64,000 nt of DNA, taken from contig NZ_LMTJ01000006.1 in NCBI RefSeq assembly GCF_001510715.1, positions 341,396-405,395 of the forward strand. Reading direction: 5' to 3'. The notes below the pieces were generated by a model that saw nothing but the letters and a program-made list of their open reading frames with translations, was not told the origin of the DNA and searched no databases. Both the position numbers and the translations under genes were made by a program. Position 1 is the stretch's first letter. Every line of letters starts with the position of its first letter. The DNA is from Bacillus sp. FJAT-29814 (GTDB taxonomy: Bacteria; Bacillota; Bacilli; Bacillales; Cytobacillaceae). Of the stretch, positions 54,694 to 62,456 are shown in pieces.

Positions 54694-57387
54694 CTAAACT
54701 TCCACTCTTGTTTTTTTTCTAGGAATTATACTTGCAAGAATAATCGCCCAACAAAAAACAGAGATAATAATCCCGATTTTTAACATCGGTTGGTGATATT
54801 CCAGTTCAAAGCTGTGAGATCCTTTTGAAATGAATGCACCTGTAAAACCCATATTTACTCTTACTGTAGGAACTCTTTTCCCATCAATTTTTAGCGTCCA
54901 ACCTTTATCATAAGGAATTGAGAAAAATAATAGCTTATCCTTATCTATATTAAAGTTTCCCTTAATATTATTGTTCGAAAACTTCTCCAAAATAACTTTG
55001 TCATTTACTAAGGATCTTATTGCTTCCTGTTTTTCATCGTCCCCAACTGGGACAATTTTTAAATTCTTTATTCTGTACTGACCTGGGTCTGAACCAGGGT
55101 CGATTCGAAATTCTGATAAATTATTATTATTTATTTCATAAGCAACTTTTACAGGAATATCACGAACTTCAAATGCAATTGAATCTTCAATGTTAAAAAC
55201 GCCATCTTCACTCTTCCAAAAGATCTCGCCTTTTGTGTTATTAGGCCCTTTTATTTCAAATTCAATCCTCCAGCCTCGTTCCTTTTTAGGTAAACGGACA
55301 CCCATCCAAGGGTCATTTGATTCCGTGATCAATAAAAACTCCTTATTATTTTTTTGACTTTTTATCTCACTATTCACTAATGTTAATGTTTTAATGTTAA
55401 TGTACTGCTCGTTAAGATGTTTTTTTGGGTTGAATTTTTTTAAAAAGTTTTTCGTATCTGATACAGCAGCATGTAATAAAACATTGTCTTTTTCAAATGG
55501 CATTAGCTTATCAAATTCTTTCTCAGTTATATATGTATCATATAAATAGGCAATTGGCATTGAATTAGGATTTTTAAATACATGTACATCTCCAAAGGTT
55601 TTTAACTTAATGTATTCGTTTGGCACATTTTCATCTTTGGATAAAACATACTTTACCCCAGTCATATCACGAAGGATTGGCCGTTGATTAAAACCACTCC
55701 CTAAATTGCTATCATAAACGCCGGTATTTAACCTTTTAAAGAAAGAAATATAATTAGGCTGATTTAATGAATTGTATGATTTTACTCCGTTGTAATTTTG
55801 AAACAAGGAATCATTATAAGAGTAGGAATTATAGTTCTTATCAATTCTGAAAAATCCCTCATCTTGAGTCTTAATATATTTCACTGCTTCATTTGTATAA
55901 TCAAAATAACCTTCTTTTTTCTTCTCAATATCTACTGAAACAGTAAGACGATTATTAATCGTAGGATAATTCGATATGACTAATTCAATCGATACTATAA
56001 ATAGTAATAATATCCAAAGTATTCTATTAGTTTTACGAAAGATAATAAATATTATTACATAGACAATGAGAAATCCAGCTACCTGAAAAGCCAAATGGTG
56101 TAAATACCGTTCTTCCAGAAAAGACGAAGGAATCATGCTTTGAAATATCATTATCTTATAGCTATAAAACCACCCAATTATTACGAATAACGCACTTAGT
56201 GAAATCCCAAAGTAAGAAATTCTCTTCTCTTTCGAAAAAAAATAAAGCATGTAGGCTATAGTCAATACATTTAAAAAGACTAATAAAAAATTCCACCGAT
56301 AATTAAAGGAAGAAAATGCACTAAACAACTTTGAAAAAAACGGAAATAAAAGAAGCAGTGAATATAGAGCTCCTGATATTATGATTCCAACTTTATGTTT
56401 TATTCGTATTTTCACAAATAATAATTGAGGGAGGGCTATAATAAAAAGTAGGCTACTGAAAAGCATTGGACCTTCATAATAATTTATTGCCCCATAATAA
56501 TTAATTCCTATGCCTAGAGTGTTATTAGAAAATAAACGCATGAATATCGAGATATATTCCTTAAAAGTTGACAATTCGAAAATGTTCCCATATAATTGGC
56601 TCCCACTTAAACGAGAACTGGTTAAGATTAAGTAACTCACTGGTAAAAAAACAATTGCGCTGGCTCCTAGCCCAATAAAATAGGCTCCAAAAAAACGAGC
56701 TAAACGGGAAAAAAGCAACTTAAATGTAAAAGTGTTCTCTGTAAAAACATGATGAAAAATAACATAGAAGAAAATAAATAAACTAATCATGAATAAAAAA
56801 TATGGAGAATTAATCCCCATTATCGCAATACTAATTGGAAAAAAGAATTTCTTCTTCGCCCTTAACCACAATTCTAATGAAAGCATAATAAATGTAAATA
56901 GAACGATCATAGTGGCAAACCAATAATGTTGCCCCCAAAGCATCATATACCCGTTAAACGCCCATATCAAAGAAGCAATGACAGCAGGATATTTCTTTAT
57001 TGAGAGTAAATTTAAATAAAAATAAAATAGAACACCTGAAACAAGTATTTTAGTAATTGAAATTAATAAGATACCATACGTTAAATACTTTAATGGCAAC
57101 AACAATAATAAAATAATAAATGGGTCAAACAAAAATGAATACAATGTAAAGGTACTTGTACCTAGACCAATTTGGAATGACCATGAATTTAACGACCCAT
57201 TCCTAAAAGATTCAACAATATAATGATACATCGGCCAATAGGATTGCCTTGTATCCCCGCCAACATCATAAAAAATATATAAACGCTTATTGGTGAGAAA
57301 GTCAAAAAAAAGAACTTCTGAAATAATGCACATGAATAGGAAGAGGACCCAAAAATATTTATCCTTTAAAAAAAATTTTTTCTCCAT
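54694..57387 (-). CDS. yfhO: YfhO-family polytopic membrane glycosyltransferase
   Basis: 897 residues from the ATG at 57387 (AGAGGTG 6 nt upstream; a GTG three codons earlier lies in that site). About 13 TM segments in residues 10-480, with an early acidic loop (YDVGGDTRQSYWPMY) as in GT-C enzymes, then a large extracytoplasmic domain (about 490-870) and a final TM. In B. subtilis and Listeria, YfhO/GtlB-type proteins transfer sugars from undecaprenyl phosphate onto lipoteichoic acid. Last gene of a compact unit with the GT2 and GtrA genes. Confidence 0.88.
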   Translation of the reverse strand: MEKKFFLKDKYFWVLFLFMCIISEVLFFDFLTNKRLYIFYDVGGDTRQSYWPMYHYIVESFRNGSLNSWSFQIGLGTSTFTLYSFLFDPFIILLLLLPLKYLTYGILLISITKILVSGVLFYFYLNLLSIKKYPAVIASLIWAFNGYMMLWGQHYWFATMIVLFTFIMLSLELWLRAKKKFFFPISIAIMGINSPYFLFMISLFIFFYVIFHHVFTENTFTFKLLFSRLARFFGAYFIGLGASAIVFLPVSYLILTSSRLSGSQLYGNIFELSTFKEYISIFMRLFSNNTLGIGINYYGAINYYEGPMLFSSLLFIIALPQLLFVKIRIKHKVGIIISGALYSLLLLFPFFSKLFSAFSSFNYRWNFLLVFLNVLTIAYMLYFFSKEKRISYFGISLSALFVIIGWFYSYKIMIFQSMIPSSFLEERYLHHLAFQVAGFLIVYVIIFIIFRKTNRILWILLLFIVSIELVISNYPTINNRLTVSVDIEKKKEGYFDYTNEAVKYIKTQDEGFFRIDKNYNSYSYNDSLFQNYNGVKSYNSLNQPNYISFFKRLNTGVYDSNLGSGFNQRPILRDMTGVKYVLSKDENVPNEYIKLKTFGDVHVFKNPNSMPIAYLYDTYITEKEFDKLMPFEKDNVLLHAAVSDTKNFLKKFNPKKHLNEQYINIKTLTLVNSEIKSQKNNKEFLLITESNDPWMGVRLPKKERGWRIEFEIKGPNNTKGEIFWKSEDGVFNIEDSIAFEVRDIPVKVAYEINNNNLSEFRIDPGSDPGQYRIKNLKIVPVGDDEKQEAIRSLVNDKVILEKFSNNNIKGNFNIDKDKLLFFSIPYDKGWTLKIDGKRVPTVRVNMGFTGAFISKGSHSFELEYHQPMLKIGIIISVFCWAIILASIIPRKKTRVEV

Positions 57388-57414
57388 TGTTAACACCTCT
57401 TGGTTATACTCAAG

Positions 57415-57813
57415 CTAGCTTTTAAAAGTCCAAAATTTATTTAAACAATAATTGTAAACAACATTGAAACCAGTTACTATTAATTGACCAAAAAGCTCGG
57501 CAATATGGATAATATCTACTAGGATAAAAAGGAAACCCAAATTAATTAACAGTGATGATAGGTAAACGCCTATAAACTTTATTCCCTGAACAAAACTGAA
57601 CTTCTTTTTAAATACATACGACGAACTGAAAATATATCCATTAACAATACCGGCTAGATAAGCGACTGTACTAGCCATTAAGTAATAAACACCATAATGC
57701 AATAGTATGGAAAATACAATTAGAGAGACTCCAGTATTGATAACACCGACAATACAAAATTTAATAAACTGTCCATACTTTTCAATGGACAGTTTGTACT
57801 TATTCATATTCAA
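57415..57813 (-). CDS. GtrA-family small membrane protein (putative flippase)
   Basis: 132 residues with four TM segments, GtrA/DPMS-associated family (FIKFCIVGVINTGVSLIVFS; NYCLNKFWTF at the end). Thought to flip polyprenyl-phosphate-linked sugars. The TTG at 57813 or the ATG at 57807 may start it; TTG has better ribosome-site spacing. Overlaps the GT2 gene by 14 bp and precedes yfhO by 27 bp. Confidence 0.88.
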   Translation of the reverse strand: MNMNKYKLSIEKYGQFIKFCIVGVINTGVSLIVFSILLHYGVYYLMASTVAYLAGIVNGYIFSSSYVFKKKFSFVQGIKFIGVYLSSLLINLGFLFILVDIIHIAELFGQLIVTGFNVVYNYCLNKFWTFKS

Positions 57814-58744
57814 AGCCTACTTTCTCCTCAATAATAAAAACTGGCCGTTTCCTCGATTCATCCATATTTCTCCATAAATATTCCCCAATAATTCCTATCA
57901 TAACCATTTGGATACCTGCAACAAAGAGAAATACTACCATCAATGAAGTCCAGCCTTGCACTTCCACTCCATTAATTAATTTATTGATAATTAAATAACC
58001 TCCAGCCAAAAATGACAGAAAGGAGACAATAACTCCAATTAATGACATAAAGCGGATTGGTACATACGAGAATGCAAGGAATGAATCTATAAACAGCTTG
58101 ATTTTTTTGGCTAACGTCCAGCGTGATTTCCCAATCTCCCGTTCTTTTCTGACATAATAAATTTTTTCCGTTTTAAAACCTGCCCAAAGAATTAGCCCCA
58201 TTATTGTTGTGTTTTTTTCTTGAATATTCTTCAAAATATCAACAACTTGCCGGTCTATTAAAAAGCAATCAAAACCTCCCTCAGGCATGTTGGGTAATGC
58301 ATATCTCTTCATTAAATTATAATATGTGTTTGAAAACAATTTTTGAGAAAATGATTCTTCACGGTCTTCCCTGACGGCGAGCACGACCTTATTTCCTTCC
58401 TTCCATTTCTCAAACATTCGGTTAATAATTTCTGGAGGGTCCTGCAAATCAGCCGAAATTACTGTTGCACAATCCCCAGTTGAATATGTTAATCCCGCTA
58501 AAATTGCTGTATGGGAACCAAAATTACGTGATAGTTTGATTAACTTTACCTTCGAGTGCCGATTCTTAAGTTTCAATAATTCCGCGTAAGAGTTATCACC
58601 CGATCCATCATCAACAAATATTAATTCATGATCATATGCTGGGTTAGTAAGTATATCTTGATTCAACTTATCAAAAAGAAAGGGGATATTTAGCTCATTA
58701 AAGTAAACCGGGATGATTATAGATAACTTTGGCATATCGTTCAC
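57800..58744 (-). CDS. Polyprenol-phosphate glycosyltransferase, CsbB/DPM1-like GT2
   Basis: 314 residues. GT-A domain (LSIIIPVYFNELNIPFLF; FVDDGSGDNS; ISADLQDPPE with the DxD-like motif; FDCFLIDRQV) followed by two C-terminal TMs (about 225-290), the layout of CsbB and GtrB. It would load a sugar onto undecaprenyl phosphate for flipping by GtrA and transfer by YfhO. The ATGA overlap with fdtA suggests that the sugar is the fdt product (inference). Confidence 0.88.
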   Translation of the reverse strand: MNDMPKLSIIIPVYFNELNIPFLFDKLNQDILTNPAYDHELIFVDDGSGDNSYAELLKLKNRHSKVKLIKLSRNFGSHTAILAGLTYSTGDCATVISADLQDPPEIINRMFEKWKEGNKVVLAVREDREESFSQKLFSNTYYNLMKRYALPNMPEGGFDCFLIDRQVVDILKNIQEKNTTIMGLILWAGFKTEKIYYVRKEREIGKSRWTLAKKIKLFIDSFLAFSYVPIRFMSLIGVIVSFLSFLAGGYLIINKLINGVEVQGWTSLMVVFLFVAGIQMVMIGIIGEYLWRNMDESRKRPVFIIEEKVGFEYE

Positions 58745-59160
58745 CTTTCAATGAGTTTCCTACCGGAAACTTCACGGAGAAATTCTTTATAATCACTGAT
58801 ATACTCAGATTTATCATACAGTTCACTGGATAACACCAAAAGAATCGAGTCACTGGAGAAGTCAAACATTTCCTTCCAAACCATCCTGTCTAAATAAACA
58901 CCTGTATGAGGCTTATCCAATACTATTACATCACTATTAAATCCGTCATCAATTAACACCTTACAGGAACCCCTTAGATTGATTAAGACAAATTGAGACC
59001 TTCGGTTGGCATGCTGCCCCCTAGCTACATTCCCCTTGGTACCATAGATATAAAATATTCGTTTCAATTCAAAAGGGATTTCCTTTAACTGTTCAACAAC
59101 AACAAGTTGTCCCCTTTCATCCCCTAATTGTGGAAATTCAAGCAACTTATATTTTTCCAT
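58741..59160 (-). CDS. fdtA: FdtA/QdtA-like dTDP-keto-sugar isomerase (WxcM cupin family)
   Basis: 139 residues, single cupin. Family features are DERGQLVVVEQLKEIPF, RIFYIYGTKGNVARGQHANRR, INLRGSCKVLIDDG, and the C-terminal VWKEMFDFSSDSILLVLSSELYD. It converts dTDP-4-keto-6-deoxyglucose (from RfbB) to a 3-keto sugar. The usual HAH of characterised FdtA/QdtA is HAN here (about 50-52), so exact regio- or stereochemistry is open. Overlaps its neighbours by 4 and 14 bp. Confidence 0.85.
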   Translation of the reverse strand: MEKYKLLEFPQLGDERGQLVVVEQLKEIPFELKRIFYIYGTKGNVARGQHANRRSQFVLINLRGSCKVLIDDGFNSDVIVLDKPHTGVYLDRMVWKEMFDFSSDSILLVLSSELYDKSEYISDYKEFLREVSGRKLIER

Positions 59161-59662
59161 TGATTATTCCTCCATTAAACATGGCGAACCAACACAAATT
59201 TTGAAGTTCGCCATTAACATAAACATGTTTTTTAAATTCTCCCTCTTTTATAAAACCCATTTTCTCATAAAAACGAATGGCTCTTTTGTTTTCGGAAAGT
59301 ACATTCAAATACACTTTTTCAAGACCCAACTTTCCAAAAGCAATAGTTAGAAGTTGTTTTGTTGCTTCTTGTGCTGCTCCAGTACCAATTGCTTTTTTTC
59401 GCATTGAAATAGCATATTCTCCGTTTTTATTTTCAAAATCAATGTTTTTTAAACTAATAGTTCCTAAATACTCATCTTCTTCTGCTACGACAGCATAATG
59501 TTTATTTAATATGTCATTTTGAGCTGCAGCAATAAACGATTCTACCTTCTCTATCGTCATTTGAGAACCATTAAATCGAAAATTCTTCATTAATTCAATA
59601 TCATGCATCCACTCTAACATTCCATCCGTATCTTTTAACTGAAGTTTCCTTAAATTAATCAT
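59147..59662 (-). CDS. GNAT acetyltransferase, probably acting on the dTDP-aminosugar
   Basis: 171 residues, RimJ/RimL-like GNAT fold: N-terminal INLRKLQLKDTDGMLEWM, the acetyl-CoA loop region around KKAIGTGAAQEATKQLL, and NKRAIRFYEKMGF. Standing between fdtB and fdtA (12-bp gap and 14-bp overlap), it most likely N-acetylates the aminosugar, a job done by a hexapeptide FdtC in Aneurinibacillus and by GNAT WecD in enterobacteria. Function inferred from context. Confidence 0.8.
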   Translation of the reverse strand: MINLRKLQLKDTDGMLEWMHDIELMKNFRFNGSQMTIEKVESFIAAAQNDILNKHYAVVAEEDEYLGTISLKNIDFENKNGEYAISMRKKAIGTGAAQEATKQLLTIAFGKLGLEKVYLNVLSENKRAIRFYEKMGFIKEGEFKKHVYVNGELQNLCWFAMFNGGIINGKI

Positions 59663-59674
59663 GTATTTTCATCC

Positions 59675-60769
59675 TTATTCATAAGAGTTTAATGCCTCAA
59701 TCACGGCCATTTGTTCCTCTTCTGTCATCCCATTATACAATGGCAGACTTAGTACACTATTTGCATAGTCTTCTGTTATTGGGAAATCTCCATGTTTGAA
59801 TCCTAAATATTCATACGCCTCTGATAAATAGGGAGGGATCGGATAATGAATTACAGTTGAAATTTCTCTATCAAACAAATAGTTCTGGAGTTGTTCCCTT
59901 TCCTTGGTGTAAATAACAAATAAATGCCAAACTGCACTCGCATTCTCCCTAATTTTGGGCAGGAGAATTTTGTCATTTTTTATCATTTCCAAATATCGTA
60001 AAGCTAAAAGTTCTCTCTCCCTATTGAGCTCATCTAAGTGACCTAGTTTAACTCTTAATAATCCTGCTTGAAGTTCATCCAGACGAGAATTAAAACCAAC
60101 TACTTCATTATAATATCGCTTTTGGCTGCCGTAATTCCGCAAAACCTTAATATTCCGTGCCAGGCTTTCATCATTGGTCGTTATTGCCCCTCCATCTCCA
60201 TAACAGCCCAAATTTTTACTGGGATAAAAACTGAAACATGCGATATCCCCAAATGAGCCTGTTTTCTTCTCTTTATACAATGAACCATGGGATTGGGCAC
60301 AATCTTCAACTACTTTAAGATTGTGTCGCTTGGCAACACTTAGAATTTCATCCATATCAGAGGTTTGACCATATAAATGAACAACCAAAATAGCTTTTGT
60401 CTTATTTGTAATTTTTTCTTCTATTTTGGATGCGTCCAAGTTATAAAAAGTATCTGGTTCAACAAATACTGGAGTTGCATTGTTAATGGTAATCCCCATT
60501 ACACATGCAATGTAAGCATTGGCTTGAACTATAACTTCATCTCCCTCACCAATCCCCAGAGCTCTGAAGGAAATAGTTAAAGCATCTAGCCCATTAGCAA
60601 GTCCTACACAGTACCTAGTTCCTATATATTGGGCAAATTCCCGCTCAAAGTTCTCTACTTCCTCCCCAAGAACATACCAACCATTTCTTAAGACCTTTAG
60701 TGCTTTCTGTTCATATTCAGATTGGTACTTTTTATACTGCCGATCTAAAATATTAAAATTTACTCGCAT
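59675..60769 (-). CDS. fdtB: DegT/DnrJ/EryC1 sugar aminotransferase (FdtB/QdtB-like)
   Basis: 364 residues. PLP-dependent aminotransferase fold: [40 protein letters not shown] and the PLP Lys at about 185 in [15 protein letters not shown]. Gly-Cys-Tyr-Gly after the Lys is common in dTDP-3-keto-sugar aminotransferases. It would aminate C3 of the FdtA product with glutamate as donor. First gene of the six-gene aminosugar/three-component glycosylation unit. A TATAAT (minus, 60842-60847) may be part of its promoter. Confidence 0.9.
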   Translation of the reverse strand: MRVNFNILDRQYKKYQSEYEQKALKVLRNGWYVLGEEVENFEREFAQYIGTRYCVGLANGLDALTISFRALGIGEGDEVIVQANAYIACVMGITINNATPVFVEPDTFYNLDASKIEEKITNKTKAILVVHLYGQTSDMDEILSVAKRHNLKVVEDCAQSHGSLYKEKKTGSFGDIACFSFYPSKNLGCYGDGGAITTNDESLARNIKVLRNYGSQKRYYNEVVGFNSRLDELQAGLLRVKLGHLDELNRERELLALRYLEMIKNDKILLPKIRENASAVWHLFVIYTKEREQLQNYLFDREISTVIHYPIPPYLSEAYEYLGFKHGDFPITEDYANSVLSLPLYNGMTEEEQMAVIEALNSYE

Positions 60770-60882
60770 ATTCGTTGGTTCCTTCCCACAAAACTATTAA
60801 ATATTTTAAAATAAATAAATTTTATTAATGGTCGCGAGTATTATTATACCCTATAATTCGACAAATGCTATATGCTTAACTG

Positions 60883-62280
60883 TTAAGGCAAAAATGGAAA
60901 TACAGTTTTCCAATCAATTTTGCCTGTATAAACATCAAATTTAAAAGAAAGAAGAAGCAAAACCGCTGCTAAAATTACAAATAATACCAAATAGCCTAAT
61001 GCTTTAATAAAATATAAAAAGGAGTTTTTACTTGATTTTATCGAATTAAAAACATATTCTGCTCCCCATCCGGAAAAGGCCAAAAGCAAAATAAAGATAG
61101 GATATCCAAATCTTGACTCAACAAGTGTGGTTGAAATAAAACTCGTATACAAAATGGAAGTAAATAAACATGCATTTATGGCAAGTCCCCCAGGACGCAT
61201 CCTTGATTTAAAATTACCTTTAATAAATCCCTTTACCCAAAGACATATTCCTAACAAGATAAGGAGCCATGAAAGATAAAGAAATACCGAACCAAAAATT
61301 CTTGAAACGGGATAAAAATTTGTAATATATGTATCGATGTACCCCCAATCAAGGACAGCAAACAGATGTGCTGAAACAGTAAAAATAAATACACCAAAAT
61401 TTTCAAACATCATTTGAAAAATGGTTGTAGTATCATCAGGCCGGAAAAGATGATATGGGTTATTATAAAACAATTGTGGATTTTCACTACTAGCAAGCGT
61501 AGCATATTTTAGAAATTGTGTAGCCCATATCGATTGTGTTGTATATAGTTTTTGAACAATTAATGGGGTCCATTTATTAAAATGAACAACATTATTATAC
61601 AATTGAGGTAATAAAATTAATAATTGTGCGAAACCAAATACTAGTAATTTAAAGTTTAATTTGATTTCTTTTTTAATTAGCCTAATAAGTAAAATTATAA
61701 AGACTACGGGAAAAAAAATTGCATTTGAAGGCCGTATCATCAGGCTTACTACAAGGAGCCCGATAGAAAGAAAAATATTAACTCCTTTATTTACATTTGA
61801 TGAAGCAGCAAAGACTATTGTTATTACTATAATGCAGGAAGACAAAAGGTCGGTTAAATATAATGTTGCTGATTGTATTAAATAAGGATTTAAAACACCT
61901 AAAGAGAAAATGGTATGAACGATTATTTTTTTCGGTTTGACAGCCCAACTAACATTTGCAATCAAAATAATTGTCATTATGTATACAAAATACTGAAAAA
62001 CAGAAAAAATGGCCTTTGAATATAACTCATCCCCAAAATTAATAGCCCTAAAAACGGCTATTAATAAAGGATACATGTAAGTCCTTACAGGTTCTTTCAA
62101 GCTAAAGAGCCCTTCCTGTAAAATTTGGGTGCTAATCTGCAGGTATCCACCTTCATCATGCAAGCTAATATACATATTTTTCTGCAAATAATAAATGAAG
62201 ATTAAAATCGAGAACAACCCGACAAAACACAAAAAAAGCTTTTCACTTTTCTTAGTTTCATAACCATTAAAAAATTTCAT
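60883..62280 (-). CDS. GT39-like polytopic membrane glycosyltransferase
   Basis: 465 residues with about eleven TM segments. The first extracytoplasmic loop has the acidic motif HDEGGY (D42-E43) typical of GT-C/PMT-like enzymes that take sugar from a polyprenyl phosphate, and LVESRFGYPIF near the end is a frequent late-TM motif. Acceptor unknown: protein, wall polymer or lipid. It has a separate leader and is about 110 bp from fdtB. An alternative is a Wzy-type polymerase, but the early DE motif favours GT39-like. Confidence 0.7.
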   Translation of the reverse strand: MKFFNGYETKKSEKLFLCFVGLFSILIFIYYLQKNMYISLHDEGGYLQISTQILQEGLFSLKEPVRTYMYPLLIAVFRAINFGDELYSKAIFSVFQYFVYIMTIILIANVSWAVKPKKIIVHTIFSLGVLNPYLIQSATLYLTDLLSSCIIVITIVFAASSNVNKGVNIFLSIGLLVVSLMIRPSNAIFFPVVFIILLIRLIKKEIKLNFKLLVFGFAQLLILLPQLYNNVVHFNKWTPLIVQKLYTTQSIWATQFLKYATLASSENPQLFYNNPYHLFRPDDTTTIFQMMFENFGVFIFTVSAHLFAVLDWGYIDTYITNFYPVSRIFGSVFLYLSWLLILLGICLWVKGFIKGNFKSRMRPGGLAINACLFTSILYTSFISTTLVESRFGYPIFILLLAFSGWGAEYVFNSIKSSKNSFLYFIKALGYLVLFVILAAVLLLLSFKFDVYTGKIDWKTVFPFLP

Positions 62281-62399
62281 TAGAATTATTCACTTTCTTT
62301 CGTTGGTACTAGAATACAGATGTAATTTTAGAATTCCAAAAATAAAATGAATATTTATTTTTGTTTTAAGTTGAAGATAAATTATAAAAAATATTCATA

Positions 62400-62440
62400 C
62401 AAAAAGGGAAAGTCCCACATTGTGAGTCTTCCCCTTATAG
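62400..62440 (-). terminator. Terminator downstream of the glucosaminidase gene
   Basis: Hairpin with arms AAGGGGAAGACTC and complement (two mismatches), then CCCTTTTTGT on the minus strand. Confidence 0.75.
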
Positions 62441-62456
62441 TTATGAAAATTTACAA

